From positions 121,531 to 185,530 of the forward strand of contig DATAWK010000025.1 of the NCBI GenBank assembly GCA_036267255.1: a stretch of 64,000 nucleotides of DNA. The letters are read 5' to 3'. The DNA is from DATAWK01 sp036267255 (lineage in GTDB: Bacteria; Acidobacteriota; Terriglobia; Terriglobales; Acidobacteriaceae). Numbering within the stretch: position 1 is the first letter of the stretch; the number at the start of each line of letters is the position of its first letter. The translations under genes were made by a program, and so were the position numbers. The notes under the pieces are model-generated. The model was not told the origin of the DNA, ran no database searches, and was given only the letters and a program-made list of their open reading frames with translations. Below, piece after piece: positions 26,906 through 35,502 of this stretch.

Positions 26906-27823
26906 TCAATTTACCACGGGAACGATGCGGAGCAGGCTCTTAAGCCTGCCGGCAAGCGCTGCTTCGATGGCCTGCGCGGCTCCATCCTCTTCATTGCTGG
27001 CAGTAAGCTGCCAGCCCTCGGCTTCGGCGATCGTACGCAGCTCCGCCGCTGCGTTGGCCATCACCACCGGATGCCCGCTCCACGCCAGCATATCGGCATC
27101 GTTCATGTTGTCGCCAATCGCAAGCACCTGCGCTGGTTCGATACCGTAGAACGCAGCAAGCCGCGCCAAGGCTCGCCCCTTGGAACATGCCACTGGAAGC
27201 AGATCGACGATGCAAAGATCCCGCGCGGCATACTCCGTGCGATGGATGGAGATGCCTGCGCGCAGTTGCCGAGCGGTATGGGTATCCGCTTCCAACATCG
27301 CGACAGCCTGCGCCATGCGGTCCAGCGTTCCGCAAATCATTCCTTGCACAGGAGCGTCGCCGTCCTCGAAGGCTTGTTCCATCGGTGTCACTGCAACAAT
27401 CTCATCTGCGTTTGCCTCCACCCAGCGAGCGATGCTGCGATGCAATGTACTGAACTGCTCAACGACCAACGCACCGGACCCCACACGATCAAACGTAAAG
27501 ACCATTACATTGCGAAATTCCGTCAGTTGCCGGCATATCTGTCGCGCCTGCTCCACCGGCAGCAGATTGCGTTCGATCAGTTCCCCGTCTAACGTACGCA
27601 CCACAGCCCCGTTGGATGTAATCAATACCGCATCCGCACGCAGTCCTGCTTTCCCAAGTACCTGCATGGCATAGCTCTGACGGCGACCTGTAGCAAAGAC
27701 CAAGCGCCAGCCGGCGGATTCAGCAGCACGCAAAGCGGCAATAGTGCGTGGACTCAACTGGCCGTGAGGAGAGAGCAACGTACCGTCCAGATCAGCAGCC
27801 AGCAGGCGAATATCTTCGGGCAT
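26906..27823 (-). CDS. HAD-superfamily Cof-type (IIB) phosphatase
   Basis: A 305-residue Cof-like HAD hydrolase. ADLDGTLLS (D11 nucleophile, D13 acid) opens motif I, VFATGRR is motif II and IGDNMNDADMLAWSG is motif IV, with a C2B cap between. Relatives dephosphorylate sugar phosphates, FMN or HMP-PP; the substrate here cannot be told. It is the first gene of a minus-strand run with the lytic transglycosylase and YbhN-like genes. Confidence 0.92.
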   Translation of the reverse strand: MPEDIRLLAADLDGTLLSPHGQLSPRTIAALRAAESAGWRLVFATGRRQSYAMQVLGKAGLRADAVLITSNGAVVRTLDGELIERNLLPVEQARQICRQLTEFRNVMVFTFDRVGSGALVVEQFSTLHRSIARWVEANADEIVAVTPMEQAFEDGDAPVQGMICGTLDRMAQAVAMLEADTHTARQLRAGISIHRTEYAARDLCIVDLLPVACSKGRALARLAAFYGIEPAQVLAIGDNMNDADMLAWSGHPVVMANAAAELRTIAEAEGWQLTASNEEDGAAQAIEAALAGRLKSLLRIVPVVN

Positions 27824-27894
27824 ACTTCCAGTTTAAGCGGGGAACGTACTACGCTGGTATGTGGCTGATGAGTGATGTTGGAATGGAGGCATCT

Positions 27895-28071
27895 ATGAAA
27901 ACAAAACCAGATTCTCTTTGCGCCCAGTGCGGCGCTGTCCTTGCGGCAAGGAACCAAAAGACTGCGGCGCCAATTCCAACAGCCTCCAAAGATCCCGACC
28001 GCGAATACGATCATCGCGGCGTCCTGCTGCCCCGGAGAACCCGCGTCGGTGGCATCATCACACCCCAATAG
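27895..28071 (+). CDS. Small CxxC protein, hypothetical
   Basis: A 58-residue open frame with a strong ribosome site (GGAGG, 5 bases before the ATG at 27895). It has one CxxC pair (CAQCG at about 9-13) followed by a basic, proline-rich tail (LLPRRTRVGGII). It ends 31 bases before the AlaX-type gene and may be co-transcribed with it. I do not recognise a family. The good ribosome site is the main reason for listing it. Confidence 0.45.
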   Translation: MKTKPDSLCAQCGAVLAARNQKTAAPIPTASKDPDREYDHRGVLLPRRTRVGGIITPQ

Positions 28072-28102
28072 AACCTGCACAACCTCTTATCCTGAAATAA
28101 AC

Positions 28103-29371
28103 ATGACCGAGCGCCTCTATTACACCGATTCTCTGCTCACGCACTTTAACGCTGCGGTGACCGACGTACAGGAATTCTCTCGCTCCAATGGGCAATCCAT
28201 CTGGCGCATTGCACTGGATCGCACGGCGTTCTATCCCACCAGCGGAGGCCAGCCCTTTGATATGGGCCACCTGATCGCCACGGCACGCAGTGGTGCGGAA
28301 CTGGCAGCCGAAATCGTCAACGTGGAAGAAGATGCTACGGGCCAGGTCTGGCACCACACAGCGAAGCCTTTGCAGGCCGGAACGTCTGTCCGTGGAGAGG
28401 TCGATTGGCAGCGGCGGCAGGACCACATGCAACAGCACTCCGGCCAGCACCTGCTTTCGGCAGCGTTCGTCGAAAACTGCGAAGCTGCGACCGTCTCCTT
28501 TCATCTGGGCGAAGAAACCTCGACGATTGACCTGGATATAGAGCATCTTTCCACAGAGGCATTACTTGCAGTCCAGGAACGCGCCAACCAGATCATTGCC
28601 GAAGATCGCCCGGTAAACATTGCGAGCGTTTCGCAAGAGCAGGCAGCTGCATGGCTGGCTTCCGGAGTGCTGCGCAAGCTACCTGCACGCGACGGCGACA
28701 TCCGCATCATTACCATCACCGATTTTGATCGCAATGCATGTGGCGGTACTCATGTCCGCACCACTGGCCAGATCGGCGGACTCCATCTCCGCAACATGGA
28801 GAAAGTACGCCAGGGGGTGCGTGTCGAATTTGTTTGCGGCTTGCGAGCCATGCGAATGTCTCGCAGGGATTTTGAAACGCTAACCGCTGCCGGAAAGGCA
28901 TTATCTGTCAGCACTCCAGAAATTCCGGAAGCTATCGCCCGTCTGCAAACACAGAACAAGCAAGCTGGAAAAGAACGCGCTGCGCTGCTGGATCGCATCG
29001 CTGGATACCAGGTAGCAGAGCTGCTGCGGGAACACCCCAGGGAAAACAATCCGCGATACATCCGTCTAACCCTGGCACCTCCCGATGCGCCCGACACTGC
29101 CTTTGTGAAAATGCTGGCCAGCAAAATCGCCGCTTCGTCGTCGCAAACCATAGCCTTGTTGGCATGGCAGCCGGCGGCCAATCCGGAGGAACCAGCAACG
29201 GTGATTTTCTCCTGCAGTAAAGATGTTGCGCTCGACTGTGGAGCATTGCTGCGGCAGGCAGTGACCGCGCACGGTGGGCGCGGCGGCGGATCGAAAGATA
29301 TGGCACAAGGGTCCGTAGCACCGAGCGCGCTGGCTGATGTGCTCGAAACCCTGGCAGCCTCCACTGGCTAG
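28103..29371 (+). CDS. AlaX-type alanyl-tRNA editing protein with DHHA1 domain
   Basis: A 422-residue stand-alone editing protein related to the C-terminal half of alanyl-tRNA synthetase. FYPTSGGQPFD at about 43-53 is the editing-domain opening. The zinc/catalytic HxxxH is H108-H112 in HMQQHSGQH, and the second metal motif CGGTH lies near 213. A coiled region and a DHHA1 domain end it (GGRGGGSKDMAQGS). It hydrolyses mischarged Ser- or Gly-tRNA(Ala). The ATG at 28103 is chosen because upstream codons lack family sequence. Its stop overlaps the convergent small membrane protein gene by 4 bases. Confidence 0.92.
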   Translation: MTERLYYTDSLLTHFNAAVTDVQEFSRSNGQSIWRIALDRTAFYPTSGGQPFDMGHLIATARSGAELAAEIVNVEEDATGQVWHHTAKPLQAGTSVRGEVDWQRRQDHMQQHSGQHLLSAAFVENCEAATVSFHLGEETSTIDLDIEHLSTEALLAVQERANQIIAEDRPVNIASVSQEQAAAWLASGVLRKLPARDGDIRIITITDFDRNACGGTHVRTTGQIGGLHLRNMEKVRQGVRVEFVCGLRAMRMSRRDFETLTAAGKALSVSTPEIPEAIARLQTQNKQAGKERAALLDRIAGYQVAELLREHPRENNPRYIRLTLAPPDAPDTAFVKMLASKIAASSSQTIALLAWQPAANPEEPATVIFSCSKDVALDCGALLRQAVTAHGGRGGGSKDMAQGSVAPSALADVLETLAASTG

Positions 29372-29634
29372 AGCGAGCCGTGTTTGCTGCGAGCCCCGGG
29401 AAGCTTGAAGCTTTGTTTCTCAGTCTCCCGGGCCATGCGCTTTTGTCCGCGACGCCCCAGCCACAACATCACGATGCCGAAGGCCAGCATCACCAGACCC
29501 CAATCCAGGTTCAGGTTCACACCCAGCGATTTCGCATAGATGGGGCTGCCGCGCGTTATGAAGCCATAGCCCGTCATCAGCGCACCCGTAATGGTGAACA
29601 GCAGGCCCATCGGTATACGAATATCCAGTCCCAT
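29368..29634 (-). CDS. Small two-helix membrane protein downstream of sugar symporter
   Basis: An 88-residue protein with two hydrophobic segments (about 9-28 and 44-62) and a basic C-terminal tail (GRRGQKRMARE). AAGGGA precedes the ATG at 29634. It follows the sodium/sugar symporter gene by 18 bases on the same strand, so it is probably part of the pentose operon. I do not recognise a named family, and its role there is unknown. Confidence 0.75.
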   Translation of the reverse strand: MGLDIRIPMGLLFTITGALMTGYGFITRGSPIYAKSLGVNLNLDWGLVMLAFGIVMLWLGRRGQKRMARETEKQSFKLPGARSKHGSL

Positions 29635-29652
29635 CGATTCCCTTTCCGTACG

Positions 29653-31467
29653 TTATGCAAAGACCATGTTCAAGATCACCAGCAAGCACAGCACAACAAT
29701 GGCAAGCGTGACCGGCTTGCGATACCAGACCAGGTGCTGTTCCGGAGGCCTGGGCGTCATGGAATACACCAGGCCAACCAGTTCCTGCTCCTCACGCGGC
29801 TTCGTCATCAGACTAATCACGATGGTGATGACCAGGTTCACCGTAAAGGCCCAGATCGCCGTCCAGAAGTTCTGCGCCATGTCGCTGGAGTACACATGCA
29901 CGATAGCGATCCATCCGCCATGAATACCCGGTCCGGCAGCATCTATCGGCAACGTCAACCCATGATGCACCACAGCCGCAACCGTGCCACTGACCAACCC
30001 CCAGAAAGCCGCATGCCCGGTGGTGCGCTTCCAGAACATACCAAGCAGAAAGGTCGCGAACAACGGTGCATTTACGAACGAAAAGACCAACTGCAACGCA
30101 TCCAGAATGTTATTGAACTCCGTCGCCATATATGCCGCGGCAATCGACAACACAATGCCGCCGATAGTCGCCATTCGCCCCATCCACAAATAGTGCTCAT
30201 CGGTGCCCGTCTTGTAGATATAGGACTGATACAAGTCGTAGGTCCACACCGTATTGAACGCCGTCACATTGCCTGCCATGCCCGACATGAAGCTGGCCAG
30301 CAGTGCCGTCAACCCCAGGCCAAGAATGCCGGTTGGAAAGTAGTAGAGCAGCATGTTCGGGATGGCGAGATCGTAATCGAGCAGCGGATGGCCTTGACGG
30401 TCGCGCATCACTTTGCCGCTCACCGGGTCCAATTGCACGGGGATCAGGCCCTTGCCCTCAACGGCCGCTGCAGAAGTGCTGCCTGCTACGCCCACGTGCA
30501 GGACGTGGGCCTGCACAGTATGCACAACCGTCGGTACAGAGATGGCAATCAGCCCCGGCAGAATGACTAGAAATGGAAAGAACATCTTGGGAATCGCTGC
30601 GATCAACGGCACCTTGCGCGCTGCTTCTTCCGAATCGGCGGCCATCGCGCGCTGGATCACCAGAAAGTCCGTGCACCAGTAACCAAATGACAGCACAAAC
30701 CCCAGACCAAAAAGCAGCGAATACCATTGCACGCCCAGCGGATTGGTACTGGCGTGCTCCATGCCGCGCCAGGAATGTGTATAAGCCGGTCCCAGCTTCT
30801 GCTCGATGCCGCGCCATCCACCTACATTTTTCAGGCCAATCCAAACCAGGGGCGTGAAGCCCGCGACGATCAGAAAAAACTGCAGCACCTCGTTGTAGAT
30901 CGCGCTGGTAAGGCCGCCCAGAAAAATATAGCCCAGCACAATCAGTGCTGACAGAAGAATAGAAAAATGAAAAATCCAGCCCAGCGGCAGCCCTAACCGC
31001 ACGAATAAACTGTCGAAGATATGCAGGTTCTCGATCAACAGCGCCATGGCATACATCGAGATGCCTGAGGAGAAGACCGTCATCACCGCGAAAGACACCG
31101 CATTCAACGCGCGGGTCTTTTCATCGAAGCGCATGCGCAGGTACTCCGGTACACTGCGAGCCTTCGATCCGTAATAAAACGGCATCATGAAGATGCCGAC
31201 AAACAGCATGGCGGGAATCGCGCCGATCCAGTAAAACTGGCTGGTGACGATGCCGTACTTGGCGCCGGAAGCGCCCATCCCGATGACTTCCTGTGCACCC
31301 AGATTGGCCGAAATAAAGGCCAGACCGCAGATCCATGCGGGGATAGATCTTCCGGCCAGAAAAAAATCATTGCTGGTGCGCATGTAGCGCTTGAGGGCAA
31401 AGCCGATGCCCAGCACGAAGGCGAAATACACCAGCATGATGAGCCAATCAATGATCGTCAGGTTCAA
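29653..31467 (-). CDS. Sodium:solute symporter family transporter (SGLT-like, probable pentose uptake)
   Basis: A 604-residue SSS-family transporter with about 14 membrane segments. The first helices carry FFLAGRSIPAWICG and ISANLGAQEVIGMGASG, like sodium/galactose symporters, and GYWCTDFLVIQRAMAA is a later family motif. It should couple sugar entry to sodium. It reads as a TTG start at 31467 with GAGG 4 bases upstream. The gene upstream is xylulokinase, so xylose or xylulose is the likely cargo. That assignment is from context. Confidence 0.88.
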   Translation of the reverse strand: MNLTIIDWLIMLVYFAFVLGIGFALKRYMRTSNDFFLAGRSIPAWICGLAFISANLGAQEVIGMGASGAKYGIVTSQFYWIGAIPAMLFVGIFMMPFYYGSKARSVPEYLRMRFDEKTRALNAVSFAVMTVFSSGISMYAMALLIENLHIFDSLFVRLGLPLGWIFHFSILLSALIVLGYIFLGGLTSAIYNEVLQFFLIVAGFTPLVWIGLKNVGGWRGIEQKLGPAYTHSWRGMEHASTNPLGVQWYSLLFGLGFVLSFGYWCTDFLVIQRAMAADSEEAARKVPLIAAIPKMFFPFLVILPGLIAISVPTVVHTVQAHVLHVGVAGSTSAAAVEGKGLIPVQLDPVSGKVMRDRQGHPLLDYDLAIPNMLLYYFPTGILGLGLTALLASFMSGMAGNVTAFNTVWTYDLYQSYIYKTGTDEHYLWMGRMATIGGIVLSIAAAYMATEFNNILDALQLVFSFVNAPLFATFLLGMFWKRTTGHAAFWGLVSGTVAAVVHHGLTLPIDAAGPGIHGGWIAIVHVYSSDMAQNFWTAIWAFTVNLVITIVISLMTKPREEQELVGLVYSMTPRPPEQHLVWYRKPVTLAIVVLCLLVILNMVFA

Positions 31468-31599
31468 TGGTCCTCACAGAAAACGGAGCAGGTTGGGATG
31501 GGTTCCGGCTCCATCAAGAAACCGTTTGCATTGATACTATCTGCTACCTCCCACATCGCCTAGACCCTTGCCGCAACCTGTTTTGCTGATGTGGCTTTA

Positions 31600-33081
31600 T
31601 TACGATCGCAAACTACGCAGCGCGGGATAAATTTTGCGATAGACCGCGTAGCCTTTGTCATATACAGCTCGTGCAGCAGGTTGCGGCTCTCGATATTTGG
31701 CCACATGGATAGAAACATCGCAGGCCGTATCCACATCCGGCCATGTTCCCACTCCGACTCCGGCCAGCAGCGCTGCACCAAAAGCGCCACCTTCTTCCGC
31801 AGTCAGAATTTCCACTGGATGACCGTAAATGTCTGCCTGAATCTGCTGCCAAAGCGGTCCACGCGCGCCGCCGCCACCGAGTCGCACGCGTCCATGTACC
31901 GGAATTCCCAGCTCGGCAAAGAGCGTCAATGTGTCGCGCAGACTATACGTCACCCCTTCCAGCACGGCCCGTACCAGGTGCCCCTGCCCATGCGTCGCCG
32001 TCAGGCCAATAAAGGCAGCGCGTGCATCTGGGTCGAGATACGGCGTACGCTCCCCGACAAGATATGGTGCCCACATGAGTCCTTCGCTGCCTGCAGGAGC
32101 CCGCTCTGCCAGTTTGCTGAGCGTTTCATACGATGTGCTGGGACTAAACGTGTCCCGATACCAGCGCAGAGAAAGCCCCGCGGCTTGCGTGACGCCCATC
32201 ACATGCCAGCGTCCAGCCACGGCATGACAAAACGTGTGCAATCTGCCGCCGGGGTCACGTACCGGACGATCCGTCGCAGCAAATACGACTCCGGAAGTGC
32301 CAATCGTTGCGCTGACGGCGCCCGGCTTCAGAATACCCATGCCAACAGCTCCCGCGCCCTGGTCTCCCGCACCGGCAACAATCGGCGTACCCGCAAGCAG
32401 TCCCATCTGTTGCGCCGCCTGCGCACTCACTTTGGCGCAGATCTCCGCAGATTCGAACAACTCCGGCAGCCACGCCATCGGAACACCAGCGGCTTCTGCG
32501 ACTTCCTTCGACCAGCAGCGATGCGCAACATCCAGCAGCAATGTGCCCGAAGCTTCCTGCACATCCATCGCATAGGTTCCGCTCATACAAAAGCGAACAT
32601 AATCCTTGGGGCAAAGCAGGTGCGCTACCCGGACAAAAATCTCCGGCTCGTTGTCGCGAACCCACAGCAACTTGGTAAGGGTAAAGTTCGGCAGCGCGGG
32701 ATTGCACGTCAGCTCAATCAGCCGTTCGCGACCTATCGTCCGGTGCAGCCAATCGCATTGCGGCACACTCCTCGTATCGCACCAGATCAACGACGGCCGC
32801 AGGACTTTGCCCGCAGCGTCCAACAGCACCGCACCATGCATCTGGCCGGTCAATCCCACACAAACAACGGCACTGCCTGGCTGGCCACTGGTTTCCAGCA
32901 CTGCATGCACGGCCTGCTGCGCCGCGCGCCACCAGTCGGCAGGATCCTGCTCTGCCCAGCCATCCACGATAGCGCGAAAAGGCGCATGATCGCTGGTCGC
33001 AGAGGCAACCACGTTACCCTTTGTATCCACCAGAACAGCGCGTGTGCCGCCGGTGCCAATGTCTATTCCAAGAAGCAACAC
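31600..33081 (-). CDS. xylB: Xylulokinase
   Basis: A 493-residue FGGY kinase. The N-terminal ATP loop is LGIDIGTGGTRAVLVD, GQMHGAVLLD is the xylulokinase-type substrate motif, and GAGDQGAGAVGMG and GGGARGPLWQQIQADI are the later FGGY signatures. It phosphorylates D-xylulose for the pentose phosphate pathway. The start is taken as GTG at 33081 because GGAGGG lies 7 bases upstream. An ATG 10 codons earlier would overlap that site. It heads an operon with the symporter; no xylose isomerase gene is present here. Confidence 0.92.
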   Translation of the reverse strand: MLLLGIDIGTGGTRAVLVDTKGNVVASATSDHAPFRAIVDGWAEQDPADWWRAAQQAVHAVLETSGQPGSAVVCVGLTGQMHGAVLLDAAGKVLRPSLIWCDTRSVPQCDWLHRTIGRERLIELTCNPALPNFTLTKLLWVRDNEPEIFVRVAHLLCPKDYVRFCMSGTYAMDVQEASGTLLLDVAHRCWSKEVAEAAGVPMAWLPELFESAEICAKVSAQAAQQMGLLAGTPIVAGAGDQGAGAVGMGILKPGAVSATIGTSGVVFAATDRPVRDPGGRLHTFCHAVAGRWHVMGVTQAAGLSLRWYRDTFSPSTSYETLSKLAERAPAGSEGLMWAPYLVGERTPYLDPDARAAFIGLTATHGQGHLVRAVLEGVTYSLRDTLTLFAELGIPVHGRVRLGGGGARGPLWQQIQADIYGHPVEILTAEEGGAFGAALLAGVGVGTWPDVDTACDVSIHVAKYREPQPAARAVYDKGYAVYRKIYPALRSLRS

Positions 33082-33220
33082 TCTAAAACCCTCCGGCAAA
33101 TGCGTGGCCACGGCGCGGAAAATTTATCAGCGCAACTCATGGTGCCACATTCAGACGAGCAAGCCTATATTCTCTTGTTGTTGAACGCCACAAATTTGCC
33201 CGCATGCTATGAGTTTTGAG

Positions 33221-33862
33221 TTATACGCGACCTGCGCGTTTCTGCGCGACAACCAGGCCGCGAGGCGTTGGCAGCATGACAACAGATAGCAGCCCGGCTG
33301 CTTCCATCTTGAGCGCAGCCTCCCGGACGATCTTCAAATGAGAGCTGGCGTCATGCATCAGAATGATTCCCTGCGGGTTAATCTGGGGCAGGAATCGCGT
33401 GACCTCCTGCTCCCGTATAGGCATATCGCTGTCGCTGAAGAAGAGGTCGATCGCGCCATCAACCCGCATTTCCAGGCTGGACTCATTTCGCAATTCAATC
33501 CATTCTGAAAGGCCGGAGCTGGCTATCTTTTCCTGCGCCTTGGCGAAGACAACAGAATCAAACTCGCAGCTGATGACCTTGCCAAAGCCATTCCACTTAA
33601 GCCCTTCTGCGATCCAGAGTGTGCTGACGCCAAGGAACGAACCCGTCTCAACAACCAGGTTTGGCTTGATGGTTGTGACCAAGGTACGCAGAAATTCCAG
33701 CACCTCGGCTTCGGCCGTCATGGAGTCATACATGCTCCAGCGCTCGGGGTTTGGGCATTCCAGCGTAGGCCGGTGATACTCCGGCAGCAGCGCACCCTGC
33801 GCGCGCTCTGCCTGCTGCATGACTTTATGTTCCTGTTTTAATTTCTTGCCGAAAAGTCGCAT
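33221..33862 (-). CDS. Class I SAM-dependent methyltransferase (Methyltransf_24 type)
   Basis: A 213-residue Rossmann methyltransferase. VVETGSFLGVSTLWIAEGL is the SAM-binding glycine loop, VISCEFD is motif II and IDLFFSDSDMP is the post-I acidic motif, with IILMHDASS further on. This resembles small O-methyltransferases that act on sugars or small phenolics, but the substrate is unknown. The ATG at 33862 is preferred over an upstream TTG. It stands alone between xylB and the VWFA gene. Confidence 0.82.
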   Translation of the reverse strand: MRLFGKKLKQEHKVMQQAERAQGALLPEYHRPTLECPNPERWSMYDSMTAEAEVLEFLRTLVTTIKPNLVVETGSFLGVSTLWIAEGLKWNGFGKVISCEFDSVVFAKAQEKIASSGLSEWIELRNESSLEMRVDGAIDLFFSDSDMPIREQEVTRFLPQINPQGIILMHDASSHLKIVREAALKMEAAGLLSVVMLPTPRGLVVAQKRAGRV

Positions 33863-33935
33863 GTGCCATTGTTGACACAATCACAATTGCGAAGCAAATC
33901 CTCGCCAGCGTAGTGGCCTACTCTTATCGCCACGC

Positions 33936-35324
33936 TTACTCCACCGGCCGTTGCGCGCGATAACCTTCCCGGGCGTTCACGTCGTACTTCAAAGGATGAT
34001 GCTTTTCATCCTGCATGCGTAGCGGTTTGCCTTCATTGTCTACCAGTTCTACTTTGATCTTCCGGTACGTTCCATCGAGCTTGGAATCGGTGGGTCGATA
34101 GGCCAGCAAATATTCGTTGCGGATGGAGTTGTTGATCTGTTTGAAGATGTCGGGCATCTCCCCTTCAAAACGCGGAAAAAACGACATGCCCCCAGTCAGC
34201 CGCGCAAAGGTCTGCATCTGGTTGTCTGCTTGTAGATAATCCATCCGGCCAATCGGTCCCATGCCTCCATACGCGTCCTCCATAATCCGGGCGGTTTGTC
34301 CTGTGCCGATGCTGAAAATGGTCACGTTTGGAGTGTTCTTTACCTTTTTCAGCATGGTGTCCAGAGTGATTTTGCTGAAAGTATCGCGCCCGCTGGAGAC
34401 AAGAATGATGTATTTGTGTCCGGGTACGCGGCTCAACCGATCCAGAGTTTCATAGAGCGCATCAAAAAGGTTGGTTTCGCTAAAGAACGGCATCCGCAGC
34501 GATGCAAGCGATTGATACACCACCTGCTTATCGCGCGTGAAATCGCAAAGAATACGCGTGTGCAGATCGTACGTGACCACGGCGATATAGTCATCCGGAC
34601 GTAAGGATTGCGCAAACGCGTATGCGGCATTTTGCATGTCGTAGATAAAGTAATAATTGTTCGATGCAAACTCCAGTAACAACACCGCAGTAATGGGCGC
34701 CTGGGTACGCCGGAAATCAGCGATTTTTTGCTCCACACCGTCTTCATAGACCCGGAAATTGCTTTCCTGCAGGTTCGGAACAAATTCACGCGTCTTGTCC
34801 AGCACGACATTCACGTCGACGTTGACCACAGGCACATCGACACGCAGCGAATAATTGCCCATTCCGGGAGGATTGACCACCTTCGGTACCGGAGGCGGGG
34901 GTGGAGGAGCATTCTGGTCTTCCTGTTTCTTGGGTAGCACAATGATGCCGGTGTCGCCACCCGGGCCACCCTCTTCGGGGCCAGCTTCATTCTGGTTCTG
35001 ATTTTTCTTTTGCGTGCTGGGCGAAGCAGTCGTGGTTTGGCTTCCCGTGGTTGGGGAAGGCGTACCTTGCTGCGGCGTATTCTGTTGCGGAGTATTGGGA
35101 GATGCTCCAGGCTGTGCGTTCCCCGTCTGCGGAGACGGCACCGGCACTGTTGGCGTTGTTTGCTGCGCGTAACCATGCACCATTGCCAGCGGCCAAATGA
35201 GTGCACATGCCAGAACACTCCTCCGTATCCATTTTTTACGGGTCCACGTTGCGCCCTCCGGTCTTCGCGACCAGAATTGTTTGACCAGCATAGCGCTTCT
35301 CTTATTTGGAATATCGGTGTTCAT
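33936..35324 (-). CDS. VWFA-related protein of the acidobacterial type, secreted
   Basis: A 462-residue exported protein with a long Pro/Thr/Gln-rich linker (about 55-120). The C-terminal half is a VWFA-like domain: RVDVPVVNVDVNVVL, FRVYEDGVEQKI, then APITAVLLLEFASNN. That last strand lacks the canonical DxSxS metal site, so metal-dependent adhesion is doubtful. IRNEYLLAYRP, near residues 405-415, is characteristic of this acidobacterial family. A signal peptide ends near VHGYAQQ. The start at 35324 follows AGG by 4 bases. It is divergent from the S55 peptidase gene. Confidence 0.85.
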   Translation of the reverse strand: MNTDIPNKRSAMLVKQFWSRRPEGATWTRKKWIRRSVLACALIWPLAMVHGYAQQTTPTVPVPSPQTGNAQPGASPNTPQQNTPQQGTPSPTTGSQTTTASPSTQKKNQNQNEAGPEEGGPGGDTGIIVLPKKQEDQNAPPPPPPVPKVVNPPGMGNYSLRVDVPVVNVDVNVVLDKTREFVPNLQESNFRVYEDGVEQKIADFRRTQAPITAVLLLEFASNNYYFIYDMQNAAYAFAQSLRPDDYIAVVTYDLHTRILCDFTRDKQVVYQSLASLRMPFFSETNLFDALYETLDRLSRVPGHKYIILVSSGRDTFSKITLDTMLKKVKNTPNVTIFSIGTGQTARIMEDAYGGMGPIGRMDYLQADNQMQTFARLTGGMSFFPRFEGEMPDIFKQINNSIRNEYLLAYRPTDSKLDGTYRKIKVELVDNEGKPLRMQDEKHHPLKYDVNAREGYRAQRPVE

Positions 35325-35502
35325 GGACCTGTCCGTCACTTCTGCATATCACTGTACCTGCCCGTCGCCGTCGCGGGATGCCTAAGCAAAGAAATCCTGA
35401 TGGAATGCGACTCCAAACAGGCAGATAAGAATATTGTGAACCTGTGTTGGATTTTCTGCGATCTTCCGCCCGATTGTCATAGGGTTTGTCCTGGGAACAA
35501 CA

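Noticed and set aside
31591..33219. 542-residue plus-strand open frame opposite xylulokinase
   Set aside because: Antisense to clear FGGY kinase motifs; composition is typical of a shadow frame in high-GC DNA.
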